Positions 9,199 to 17,225 of a DNA stretch of 64,000 nt are shown here, one piece after another. Source of the stretch: Saprospiraceae bacterium (GTDB lineage Bacteria > Bacteroidota > Bacteroidia > Chitinophagales > Saprospiraceae). The translations under genes were made by a program, and so were the position numbers. The notes below the pieces were generated by a model. It saw only the letters and a list, made by a program, of their open reading frames with translations, was not told the DNA's origin and made no database searches. The stretch's first letter is position 1, and every line of letters starts with the position of its first letter. Location: assembly GCA_027488855.1 (NCBI GenBank), contig JAIYAV010000158.1:1-64000 (forward strand). Reading direction: 5' to 3'.

Positions 9199-9311
9199 TG
9201 AGGTGATTCTTAGGTGCCTTAGGTTTCTTAGGTGGTGAAAAAGGAAAAAACCTGCGTAGCAGGATATTCTTTCACCACCTAAGAAACCTAAGGCACCAAG
9301 GAATCACCTCA
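9199..9311. repeat. TTAGGTG-type palindrome, copy 1
   Basis: Left arm 9199-9240 and right arm 9270-9311 are inverted repeats, identical at 40 of 42 positions. Each arm is three to four degenerate direct repeats of a TTAGGTG-like unit (TTAGGTGCC, TTAGGTTTC, TTAGGTGGT). The 29-nt loop contains its own small stem CCTGC-GTA-GCAGG. It lies between two convergent genes, 28 bases after the OM barrel stop. Related copies are at 19438-19536 and 62804-62907. Confidence 0.85.
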
Positions 9312-9358
9312 GGAAGGATAAAAATTACCAAAATTCGATATAACTCAATATTTATCCT

Positions 9359-11233
9359 TTACCTCAGATTTTTCAATGCCTTCTCAATCCTCGAATCCAC
9401 ACCTTCAGTCCCTTCTCCATATTGCAAATACTGCCGCGCATGCTCCGTATCCCGCTTTTGCTGCGCAAAGTGTTCATAGCCTATCTGATACGCAAAATCG
9501 GCCAACGCAGCAGGTACTGCCCCCGAGCTGGGCTTGACGTATTTCAAAAAGTCGTGAATTGACTTTGAATCGGGATCGTATACGGCAGCCTTGGCAAAAA
9601 CATCCAGCATCGGTTTGAGCTGTAGGTCAATTTTATAGCGCTCACCAGCTAACCCGGCCATGAAGCCCCAAGCCGCTTTGTACTCCGGTAAAATCCGAGT
9701 AGCCTCCTCCACCATCGGGATCATTTCATTCAGCCTGGCTTTTTTTAGCTCATTGGTAGGCAATTGGGCGTACTCGTAGCGGAAGATCGTCACTGCCCGA
9801 AACAATTTGGCGCGGGCACTGCCAGTTGAAATGTTGTAAGCCGCCAGATTGAGCGTATTTTCATCTTTCCAATCGGGCAAACGGGTGAAGGTTTTAACCG
9901 CATAGCCTAGTGAAAGCACCGCAATCAGCCCCAACCCCAGCGGATAACTTTGGCCCGCACTCAGGCCCAATCTTTTGGGCAAAAAAGCTACAATCAACCA
10001 GGCGCAAAACAAACTGAATCCCAGGGATGGCAAAAACACAAATCGCTCATTCATAAAAGCCCCCACCGTAAAGGGCAAATTCGATACTATAGACAAGGTG
10101 ATCAGGTAAAAGGCCGCCGCAAAAGTGGGGACATTTTTTTTCCACAGCCCCCAAATGGCTACTCCCGCCAACGCTACATGCAAAGCCAGTCCCAACAATG
10201 CCCGCCAATCGTCGAAACCAACCACGGGCACGTGGTAAGGATAATAGTCGTGGGTAAGTGGATGGGGAAAAACCAGGAGTTTGAGGTACCAGCCCAGGGT
10301 CATGAAAATCGTAGCATATTTATTCCCAGTGGAAAGATTGACAAAAGGATCGTTCATCGGATTGGGTTCAACATCAGGTCCACCCAGCAATTGCCCAACG
10401 ATGGCGTAACGCAAGGCCACGTACAAAATTCCGGTTAAGGCTAAAGTCCCGGTATTGATGAGCAAATTCCGCTTGCTGGCTGATCCAAAATAGTAGAGGG
10501 CCAGCGGAATTACCGCGATAAAGGTCAATGCATTTTCTTTGGACAACAAACCCAGGAAAAAAACCACTGCGGCGATGATGTTCCAGCGCATCGTCCCCTC
10601 TTGCACGTAGCGCCAACTGGCGTACAAGGCACCCATGGCGCCCAGGGCCGCCATAATTTCATCGCGCCCTTTGACATTGGCCACTGCCTCGCTGTGGATG
10701 GGGTGCAGTACATATAATAAGGTGGCCAAACCTGCCAGGCTAAACCACCAACTGCCTTTTTCCTCCGGTGGAAAAATACGGCGCAGGGTGCGGTAGGTCA
10801 ACCAACCCAATAAGGCGTAGAGCAGTAAGTTGACAAAATGGCTCAGTGCCGCATTTTGTCCAAACAAACCTTTCTCCATGGCAAAAGTGACAATGGACAA
10901 GGGCCGGTAACGTCCACCCACCAGCAGATTTTTTTGTTCGCCAAAAAAGCCGGCAAAGGACTCGGTGCTCAAGATTTTGCCAATTCCAGCAAAACCCTCT
11001 TGCACGTACTGGTTGTTGACGTACATCATCTGATCGTCCAGCACATAGCCATAGCGCAAGGAAGGTGCGTAGAGGAAAAAAGCCAGTGCGGCAATGATCA
11101 GCCCAGCGGCACCCGTGGAGCCTGTGCTTTCAGCGGAAACGGCTTTATTTACTTTTGTGTTCGTAGTATTTGTTTTGCCTGGAGCAGGGCTTGAAGCAGA
11201 TTGGCGATTGGTGCCTTTTTTTCCTTTGGCCAT
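9359..11233 (-). CDS. Polytopic GT-C-like membrane protein (TMTC/PMT-like)
   Basis: A 624-residue integral membrane protein. A basic, Ser/Thr-rich N-terminus of about 40 residues precedes some ten hydrophobic segments between residues 43 and 460. The first extracytoplasmic loop carries the acidic pair D66-D67 in YGYVLDDQMMYVNNQYVQEG and is followed by a loop with GGRYRPLS. That arrangement (DD loop, RPLS motif, long C-terminal helical part) is characteristic of the TMTC/O-mannosyltransferase group of GT-C glycosyltransferases. The C-terminal 160 residues are helical and TPR-like (KARLNEMIPMVEEATRILPE). The donor and target are unknown. A minus-strand TATTTTTG at 11276-11269 is a possible promoter element. 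Confidence 0.65.
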   Translation of the reverse strand: MAKGKKGTNRQSASSPAPGKTNTTNTKVNKAVSAESTGSTGAAGLIIAALAFFLYAPSLRYGYVLDDQMMYVNNQYVQEGFAGIGKILSTESFAGFFGEQKNLLVGGRYRPLSIVTFAMEKGLFGQNAALSHFVNLLLYALLGWLTYRTLRRIFPPEEKGSWWFSLAGLATLLYVLHPIHSEAVANVKGRDEIMAALGAMGALYASWRYVQEGTMRWNIIAAVVFFLGLLSKENALTFIAVIPLALYYFGSASKRNLLINTGTLALTGILYVALRYAIVGQLLGGPDVEPNPMNDPFVNLSTGNKYATIFMTLGWYLKLLVFPHPLTHDYYPYHVPVVGFDDWRALLGLALHVALAGVAIWGLWKKNVPTFAAAFYLITLSIVSNLPFTVGAFMNERFVFLPSLGFSLFCAWLIVAFLPKRLGLSAGQSYPLGLGLIAVLSLGYAVKTFTRLPDWKDENTLNLAAYNISTGSARAKLFRAVTIFRYEYAQLPTNELKKARLNEMIPMVEEATRILPEYKAAWGFMAGLAGERYKIDLQLKPMLDVFAKAAVYDPDSKSIHDFLKYVKPSSGAVPAALADFAYQIGYEHFAQQKRDTEHARQYLQYGEGTEGVDSRIEKALKNLR

Positions 11234-11300
11234 GGTTTTATTCCTTAATTTTATCCTTAGTAGTGGGGCAAAAATAGGTAAAAAGTTGAGATAAGCCCCT

Positions 11301-12191
11301 TTATTGCATCCCCAAAAGGGTGACTTCGATGGCTAGGTTAAAGCCTGCTGCCAGCCTTTGCCACTCATTTTTGTAATTCAGACTCCAAGAAGTAAGATCT
11401 TTAGCATTTGACACTCGATATGATTTAATGTAGGGTTCATACGCTATAATGGTTTCTGACTTCTTACTCCGAAATTGGATGATATTTTCTTTGATTTTTA
11501 GCCATTCTACTGCGATGTAAAAACCGTTTTCAGGTACTTCAATTTTGTAATGTGACAAATCGATTTGCTGGAGGTGTTCTTTAACTTTTACAATCAATGG
11601 CGATATAAGAATATCCGCCCCTGGGCCGTTTAATTTTGCATTGTTTTCATACACTCTTAATCTGAAAGAACTCCCATTTCCTGAGGATGTTAAAATTTTT
11701 ACACTTTCTAAATAGAAATTTTCGATGTTTTTTGGTGTTGGAAAAAAACTTGCAATTTGTTGCAAAAAGCCAGTTGAACCTATACTCATATCATAGCGTT
11801 TCTTTTCAATAGTGTTCAATATCAGGGTTCCGCTTCCTGGTTTAGGGTATATCGCAACCTCAGGCATTTCATAGACTATGGGTATTAGTTCAAAACTATT
11901 CATCGTGCTTTCTGCCAAAGTTTTTACCGGGACAATTTTGGATTTATAGCCAATACAACTGATAATCAACGTGTCGGATTGTTTTTTTTCCTGAATGCTG
12001 AAGGAGTAATGACCCTGTAGGTCAGAAGTGCCACCAGTATTAGCTAGTTTTAATCCAATGGTGGCATAAGGGATACCTTGCTGTGTTGTTGAATCTAATA
12101 GCCTTAAGTTGAATGATTTTTGAGCGGATAGTAAGAAAGAAGAGCATAAAAGCAGCATAGAAAAAACAATAGTTGTAGAATGAGGGTACAT
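11301..12191 (-). CDS. Carboxypeptidase-regulatory-like (CarboxypepD_reg) surface protein
   Basis: A 296-residue exported protein counted from ATG 12191, which directly opens a signal peptide (TTIVFSMLLLCSSFLLSAQ); the frame extends 40 codons further upstream without a reason to use them. After the signal comes a carboxypeptidase-regulatory-like Ig domain (about 22-105: FNLRLLDSTTQQGIPYATIG, GGTSDLQGHYSF, LIISCIGYKS), the domain found at the N-terminus of SusC receptors. Here no TonB plug or barrel follows. The remaining 190 residues are unrecognised. Composition is visibly more AT-rich than thrS next door. Surface or periplasmic role, otherwise unknown. Confidence 0.65.
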   Translation of the reverse strand: MYPHSTTIVFSMLLLCSSFLLSAQKSFNLRLLDSTTQQGIPYATIGLKLANTGGTSDLQGHYSFSIQEKKQSDTLIISCIGYKSKIVPVKTLAESTMNSFELIPIVYEMPEVAIYPKPGSGTLILNTIEKKRYDMSIGSTGFLQQIASFFPTPKNIENFYLESVKILTSSGNGSSFRLRVYENNAKLNGPGADILISPLIVKVKEHLQQIDLSHYKIEVPENGFYIAVEWLKIKENIIQFRSKKSETIIAYEPYIKSYRVSNAKDLTSWSLNYKNEWQRLAAGFNLAIEVTLLGMQ

Positions 12192-12391
12192 GGTTGTTCT
12201 ATTGTGTGAAAAATGACAATATGAAAATAACTTTTTCTGCACTGGAATATTGTTGTGCTTTAGCTCATCTAAACGGATTGTTTTTAACTCAAACGCTTCA
12301 ACCTCTCTCAACTTTTTTTCCCCAATCCTAAAAAAACCTGCTAATCCTGCCTATTTTTGCAGCCGCTATAGCGAAATAAACAACGTAAACC

Positions 12392-14329
12392 ATGATTAAC
12401 ATTACTTTCCCAGATGGTAAGGTTCGGGAGTACGAACCAGGAACAACGGCGCTTGAAGTAGCCCGTTCCATCAGCGAGGGCTTGGCCCAGAAGGTTCTTT
12501 CGGCAAAAGTAAACGGCGAAGTGTGGGATGCCACCCGTCCGATCCCCACCGACGCGACCTTGACGCTACTCACCTGGGATGATAAAGACGGAAAAACCAC
12601 ATTCTGGCACTCCTCTGCCCACCTGATGGCTGAGGCATTGGAAGCACTGTTTCCTGGCATCAAATTTGGTACGGGCCCAGCTACCGAAGGTGGTTTTTAC
12701 TACGATGTTGATCCCGGTAGCAAACCAATCTCGCTGGACGACCTGCCCAAGATCGAAGCAAAGATGCTCGAATTGGCCCGGCAAAAAAATGGCTATATCC
12801 GCAGAGACATTACTCGGGATGAAGCCCTGAAGTTTTTCCAGGAAAAAGGCGACGAGTACAAAATTGAACTGATTGAAAAACGCGGCGCCGACGAAGCCCT
12901 TACGCTGTATACGCAAGGCAACTTCGTGGACCTTTGCCGCGGGCCACATATTCCGGATACCGGATTCATCAAGGCTGTAAAATTGACCAACGTAGCGGGT
13001 GCTTATTGGCAGGGTGATGAGACGCGCCAGCAGTTGCAGCGCATCTACGGGGTTGCTTTCCCCAAACAAAAAGACCTGCAAGAGCACCTCGTGATGCTGG
13101 AAGAAGCCCGCAAACGCGATCACCGCAAGTTGGGGCAGGAACTAGAACTTTTTATGTTTTCCGAGCGCGTAGGGGCGGGTTTGCCCATTTGGCTACCCAA
13201 GGGCAACGCCCTGCGCGACCGTTTGATGAACTTCCTGCGCGTGGAGCAGGAAAAGCGGGGCTACAAACTGGTTACCACTCCCCACATTGGCCGCAAGGAA
13301 TTGTACGTCACTTCCGGGCACTACGCCAAGTATGGCAAGGATAGTTTCCAGCCCATCCATACCCCTAAGGATGGGGAGGAGTTCCTGCTCAAACCGATGA
13401 ACTGCCCGCACCACTGCGAAATTTACGCCCACCGTCCCCACTCTTACCGCGATCTGCCAATGCGCATCGCGGAGTTTGGTACGGTGTATCGCTATGAGCA
13501 GACTGGGGAGTTGCACGGTTTGTCGCGGGTACGTGGCTTTACGCAGGACGACGCCCACATCTTTTGTACCGAAGATCAGGTAAAGGATGAGTTCTTGAAC
13601 GTATTGGACCTGACTCGGACGGTGTTGTACAAAATGGGCTTTAAAGAATTCACGGCTCAAATCTCCTTGCGTGACCCCAATACGCCCGAAAAATACCTCG
13701 GAACGGACGAAAACTGGCGCAACGCAGAAAACGCCATCATCGAAGCAACCCGTGAGGTGGGGCTAAAAACCACCATGGAATTGGGCGAAGCCGCCTTCTA
13801 TGGCCCCAAACTGGACTTTATGGTGCGCGACGCCATTGGTCGCCAATGGCAATTGGGTACCATTCAGGTGGATTACAACTTGCCCGAACGTTTTGAACTG
13901 GAATACGTCGGTGCCGACAACAAAACCCACCGCCCGGTGATGATTCACCGCGCACCTTTTGGGTCGATGGAGCGCTTCATCAGTATTTTGATTGAAAACA
14001 CGGCGGGTAAATTCCCGCTTTGGCTCATGCCCGAGCAGTATGCCTTGTTGCCGATCAGTGATAAATTTGTAGACTACTGCAAAGAGCTTGAAGAAAAACT
14101 GGCCGCCCACGACATCCGGGGTTACATCGATGACCGCAGCGAAACCATCGGTCGCAAAATCCGGGATACCGAATTGAAACGTATACCTTATATGCTCATC
14201 GTTGGGGAGAAAGAAATGGAGGCTGGCGCGGTAGCGGTACGTCGCCAGGGCGAAGGGGATAAGGGCAGTGTGAGCCTGGAGGCCTTTGTGGAGCTCTTCA
14301 AGGAAGCGCTGGCGAAGGAGGAAGAATAA
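12392..14329 (+). CDS. thrS: Threonyl-tRNA synthetase
   Basis: Full-length ThrRS of 645 residues that charges tRNA-Thr in the cytoplasm. In order: TGS domain (1-60, [20 protein letters not shown]), the editing domain with [11 protein letters not shown] and the downstream [10 protein letters not shown] zinc-type motif, the class II catalytic core with motif 2 ([20 protein letters not shown]) and the zinc ligand region [11 protein letters not shown], motif 3 ([12 protein letters not shown]), and the anticodon-binding domain (about 545-640, [12 protein letters not shown]). All family hallmarks are present and length is typical. TATTTTTG at 12352-12359 may be its -7 element; the leader is too short for a T-box. 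The TAA stop abuts a GTTGAA-type palindrome. Confidence 0.97.
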   Translation: MINITFPDGKVREYEPGTTALEVARSISEGLAQKVLSAKVNGEVWDATRPIPTDATLTLLTWDDKDGKTTFWHSSAHLMAEALEALFPGIKFGTGPATEGGFYYDVDPGSKPISLDDLPKIEAKMLELARQKNGYIRRDITRDEALKFFQEKGDEYKIELIEKRGADEALTLYTQGNFVDLCRGPHIPDTGFIKAVKLTNVAGAYWQGDETRQQLQRIYGVAFPKQKDLQEHLVMLEEARKRDHRKLGQELELFMFSERVGAGLPIWLPKGNALRDRLMNFLRVEQEKRGYKLVTTPHIGRKELYVTSGHYAKYGKDSFQPIHTPKDGEEFLLKPMNCPHHCEIYAHRPHSYRDLPMRIAEFGTVYRYEQTGELHGLSRVRGFTQDDAHIFCTEDQVKDEFLNVLDLTRTVLYKMGFKEFTAQISLRDPNTPEKYLGTDENWRNAENAIIEATREVGLKTTMELGEAAFYGPKLDFMVRDAIGRQWQLGTIQVDYNLPERFELEYVGADNKTHRPVMIHRAPFGSMERFISILIENTAGKFPLWLMPEQYALLPISDKFVDYCKELEEKLAAHDIRGYIDDRSETIGRKIRDTELKRIPYMLIVGEKEMEAGAVAVRRQGEGDKGSVSLEAFVELFKEALAKEEE

Positions 14330-14434
14330 GTTGAAGAGTTGAAAAGTAGCTCCCGCAGCGTTTTTGACAATGCGCTCGTCTAAGCCACTGCGGAAGCCAC
14401 TTTTCAACCTTTCATCTCTCCAACTTTTCAACTT
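14329..14434. repeat. GTTGAA-type palindrome after thrS
   Basis: The left arm (14329-14351, AGTTGAAGAGTTGAAAAGTA) starts at the last base of the thrS stop. The right arm (14399-14434) is its complement and is longer, adding a CATCTCTC block typical of the GAGATGAAAG family. The loop shares CCGCAG-3 nt-CTTAGACG (minus strand, 14393-14377) with the palindrome at 1682-1760. Arms are asymmetric, consistent with deletion in the left arm. Confidence 0.65.
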
Positions 14435-14544
14435 CCATTATCATCTAAAAGTTAAAAAAATGCAAATACCCAAATTAGGTTTGCATAATACTTGAACCTG
14501 ACGTATTTTTAAAGTGTTAAAATTTTGTCCTAAAATACTATTGC

Positions 14545-14892
14545 ATGAAGCACTACTTACTCTTTTTAACCCTGGTACTTTTCACAATCCCAAAAGCGAT
14601 AGGACAAACAAGCGCTAAGACTGGTAATTGGTATGCATCAGTAGAGGCAGACCGAGGTGTAATTATTGAGGTTTACCCCAACCCAACGACCAGTCACATT
14701 GGTTTAACTGACGTTCAAGGTGTGCAAAAAGTGATGGTTTTCAATTTGGCGGGCCGCCAGATGAAAAGCTTCGAAGACATTGCCGCCGACAAAAAAATGT
14801 ACGTTGGAGACCTACCCAGAGGGATTTACCTGGTGCGGATCATCGGCGAGAAAAACAAAGTTCTCACCACCAAAAGGATCAGCAAACAATAA
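14545..14892 (+). CDS. T9SS mini-protein: signal peptide plus type-A sorting tail
   Basis: Only 115 residues. MKHYLLFLTLVLFTIPKAIGQ is a signal peptide; about 20 residues (TSAKTGNWYASVEADRGVII) follow; the rest is a T9SS type-A C-terminal sorting domain: VYPNPTTSHIGL, VQKVMVFNLAGRQM, ADLPRGIYLV-type strand (VGDLPRGIYLVRI) and the final KVLTTKRISKQ. In known T9SS cargo this tail directs OM translocation and is then cleaved by PorU. Here almost no passenger remains, so the product after processing would be a peptide of a few tens of residues. It may be a truncated cargo gene or a genuine small surface peptide. Confidence 0.8.
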   Translation: MKHYLLFLTLVLFTIPKAIGQTSAKTGNWYASVEADRGVIIEVYPNPTTSHIGLTDVQGVQKVMVFNLAGRQMKSFEDIAADKKMYVGDLPRGIYLVRIIGEKNKVLTTKRISKQ

Positions 14893-14970
14893 ATTAGGTA
14901 ATCAGGAAAGAACCAAAAGCGGCTGGATGAAGTTGAAAAGACTTGATTCAGCCGTTTTGCATTTTAGCTT

Positions 14971-16107
14971 ATGTCCAATACGCTCTTGCAACGCCATACT
15001 ACACTTAGTGCCAATTTGCTGGCCTTTTGCCGCCACCTGCGCCAAAAAGGCTTCACCATTGGCCCAATGGAGTCGAGCACGATGTTGTCAGCCCTGGAAT
15101 TGGTTGAACCGTTTTCTGATCCAGCTTTGTTTCAATACACCCTGCGTGCCACGCTTGCCCGCACGCAACGCGAGCAAGAACTTTTTGATCAAATTTTTCC
15201 CCAATACTGGAAAGAACTGGAAAAAGCGGTGGACTCCAAAATCGCCGACGACAAACAACCCCGCAAACCCGGCACCCGCCAGCAGCCTCCCTCCTTGCAA
15301 GCCCTGAAAAGTTGGCTCAATGGCAAACCCGCCCAAGACAACATCGAATTGGCCGTATACAGCTCAGGCGAATCCCTGGGCCGCAAGGATTTTTCTATGT
15401 TCAGCGCCGAAGAATTGCAGGAAATCAACCAACTGATCCTCCAAATTGCCCGCCGTATGGCTCGCCAATACAGCCGCCGCAAAGAACGCGCCCGCTCTGC
15501 AAGCATGCTCGACCTGCGTACCACCATGCGCAAAAACCTGCGCCGGGGTGGGGAACTGATTGAATTGGCCCGCTTTCGCCCCAAACAACAAAAGAACCAA
15601 CTCATCCTGCTGTGCGATGTGAGCAAGTCGATGGACTTGTACAGCCAGTTTTTGATCCAGTTCGTATACGCCTTTCAGCAACTCGGCCAAAGGGTGGAGA
15701 CTTTTGTTTTTTCCACCAGCTTGCAACGCATCACCAAAGTGCTGCGTCAAAGCAATTACCGCCAGGTGCTGAACGAACTGAGTGATACTGTCCCCGGCTG
15801 GTCGGGAGGGACCCGCATCGGGGCTTCTTTTGAGCAGTTTTATCAGCAATACAACCGCTTGCTGCACGGTCATAGCACTGTACTCGTCCTCAGCGATGGT
15901 TGTGATACGGGGGATATTGAGGTGTTGGAAGAAAGTATGCGCAAAATTGGCAAAAAGGCCGAGCGGGTGATTTGGTTGAATCCATTGGCGGGTCGGCCTG
16001 GTTATGCACCCGAAGTGCGAGGCATGCAGGTGTCGCTGCCGTACGTGGATCTGTTTGCGCCACTGCACAATGTGGAGAGTTTGCGGGCTTTGGGGAGGGT
16101 GTTGTGA
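14971..16107 (+). CDS. CoxE-like VWA-domain protein
   Basis: A 378-residue cytoplasmic protein of the VWA/CoxE group. The N-terminal 200 residues are helical and basic (ARRMARQYSRRKERARSASM). The VWA domain begins near residue 207 with LILLCDVSKSMDLY; the MIDAS signature is D216-x-S218-x-S220, then the Thr in GGTRIG and the Asp in LVLSDGCDTGD. All metal-ligand positions are present. Family members usually work with a MoxR-type AAA ATPase as maturation or metal-insertion chaperones (CoxD/CoxE); no such ATPase is in this window. A small AT-rich gene follows 5 bases after the stop and is probably co-transcribed. Confidence 0.8.
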   Translation: MSNTLLQRHTTLSANLLAFCRHLRQKGFTIGPMESSTMLSALELVEPFSDPALFQYTLRATLARTQREQELFDQIFPQYWKELEKAVDSKIADDKQPRKPGTRQQPPSLQALKSWLNGKPAQDNIELAVYSSGESLGRKDFSMFSAEELQEINQLILQIARRMARQYSRRKERARSASMLDLRTTMRKNLRRGGELIELARFRPKQQKNQLILLCDVSKSMDLYSQFLIQFVYAFQQLGQRVETFVFSTSLQRITKVLRQSNYRQVLNELSDTVPGWSGGTRIGASFEQFYQQYNRLLHGHSTVLVLSDGCDTGDIEVLEESMRKIGKKAERVIWLNPLAGRPGYAPEVRGMQVSLPYVDLFAPLHNVESLRALGRVL

Positions 16108-16112
16108 GCATT

Positions 16113-16802
16113 ATGATGATTTATTTTGAAAAATTGAAAACAAGATTGATGTATCCACAATTTGAAGAAGAATTAAAAATTGAACATATACAGGGATACT
16201 TGTATGTGCAACAGTTAATTGAAAATACTATTTCAGCAAATGCGGGAAGTATGGTAACGTACGCCCTGACAGAATTAGAAGAAACAAGTTCAAGTTTGAA
16301 AAAAACACTTGTAGATCACATCTTGAATAGACTCAGGTATAACATGAAACTTGAAGACCGACACTTTGATTTATTCTACAGCAATGCTGAGTTTCTAAAA
16401 TTTGAAGATTGGGAAAAGAGTCTTGGGCATAAATTAGAAACCTGGTTTGCAGATGGATACCTCAAAGTCAGTTTTTCGGCAGATGACTATAGATCGATTA
16501 CCGATGTATTATCTAAGGAAGACAGTGCCAACTGGTTGGAGCGGAGAGAGCATGAAATGCTCAAAATAAATGAGCGAATTAAATCAACTAAGCCCTGTGT
16601 AAGGTACTTTATTGATTTGCTGCGCCAGCATCTAGGCACAATAAATATTGATGTGTGGGAATTATTTGTGAGCAATGAAATGAAAAAAAACGATGACTAC
16701 CCTTGGCATATGAATTTATATTGGGGGATGTCATTCAATTTTTTTCTCTTAAAAAATAATGAAAAACTACTTTTACTTCATTTAGGGCATGTGATTACCT
16801 AA
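16113..16802 (+). CDS. Unknown protein, probably co-transcribed with the VWA gene
   Basis: A 229-residue protein starting at ATG 16113 (MMIYFEKLKTRLMYPQFEEE), only 5 bases after the CoxE-like gene; an in-frame extension into that gene is not needed. It is helical and acidic/basic mixed, with repeated Trp-containing segments (FEDWEKSLGHKLETWF, NINIDVWELF-like, YPWHMNLYWGMSFNFFLL). No signal peptide; the last 30 residues are hydrophobic but broken by charges. I do not recognise the family. Base composition is far more AT-rich than the VWA gene, suggesting a different origin despite the tight spacing. Confidence 0.6.
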   Translation: MMIYFEKLKTRLMYPQFEEELKIEHIQGYLYVQQLIENTISANAGSMVTYALTELEETSSSLKKTLVDHILNRLRYNMKLEDRHFDLFYSNAEFLKFEDWEKSLGHKLETWFADGYLKVSFSADDYRSITDVLSKEDSANWLERREHEMLKINERIKSTKPCVRYFIDLLRQHLGTINIDVWELFVSNEMKKNDDYPWHMNLYWGMSFNFFLLKNNEKLLLLHLGHVIT

Positions 16803-16940
16803 GTAATTTGTCGTTTTCTAAGGTCTTGGTTATCAACGCACATTACTCAGTACGCAATTTTGCTGCTCGTTTTTTACTTTACCACGACGACGACGGACAA
16901 GACATTTTGTGCGCTTCGCGCTTTAACGCCTTCGGCGTAG

Positions 16941-17090
16941 AGCGACAGGATGGGAAAACGGATGAAACGGATTGAACGGATTAGAACGGACTTTGACTCG
17001 CCTTCGGCTCGTCTTTATCCGCTGCAGGCGGAATAAAAAATCCGTTTCAATCCGTTCAATCCGTTTCATCCGTTTTCCCATCCTGTCGCT
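16941..17090. repeat. ACGGATGAA-type palindrome, copy 1 (50-nt arms)
   Basis: Left arm 16941-16990 and right arm 17041-17090 are inverted repeats matching at 48 of 50 positions. The arms are tandem direct repeats of an ACGGATGAA-like unit (ACGGATGAAACGGATTGAAC). The 50-nt loop contains a second stem built from GACTCGCCTTCGGCTCGTC and a GCCTGC/GCAGGC-like pair. A further, weaker pair of outer arms (around 16880-16925 and 17100-17135, TACCACGACGACG against CGTCGTAGTGGTG) extends the element. A second copy in opposite orientation lies at 63741-63887. The surrounding interval 16803-17225 holds no gene that I can support. Confidence 0.85.
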
Positions 17091-17225
17091 TTTAGCAAAA
17101 TTGAAGCGAAGCTCAAAACGTCGTAGTGGTGAAAATAATAGGCAGTGAAGCTGCTCCTCTGCGCAATGTGAGTTATTAACTTGCCACGAGCCCAATCTAC
17201 AAACAAACAACATTAGCTACACTAC

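Noticed and set aside
16941-17090. CRISPR array
   Set aside because: The repeated ACGGATGAA-like units have no spacers and are arranged as two inverted arms.
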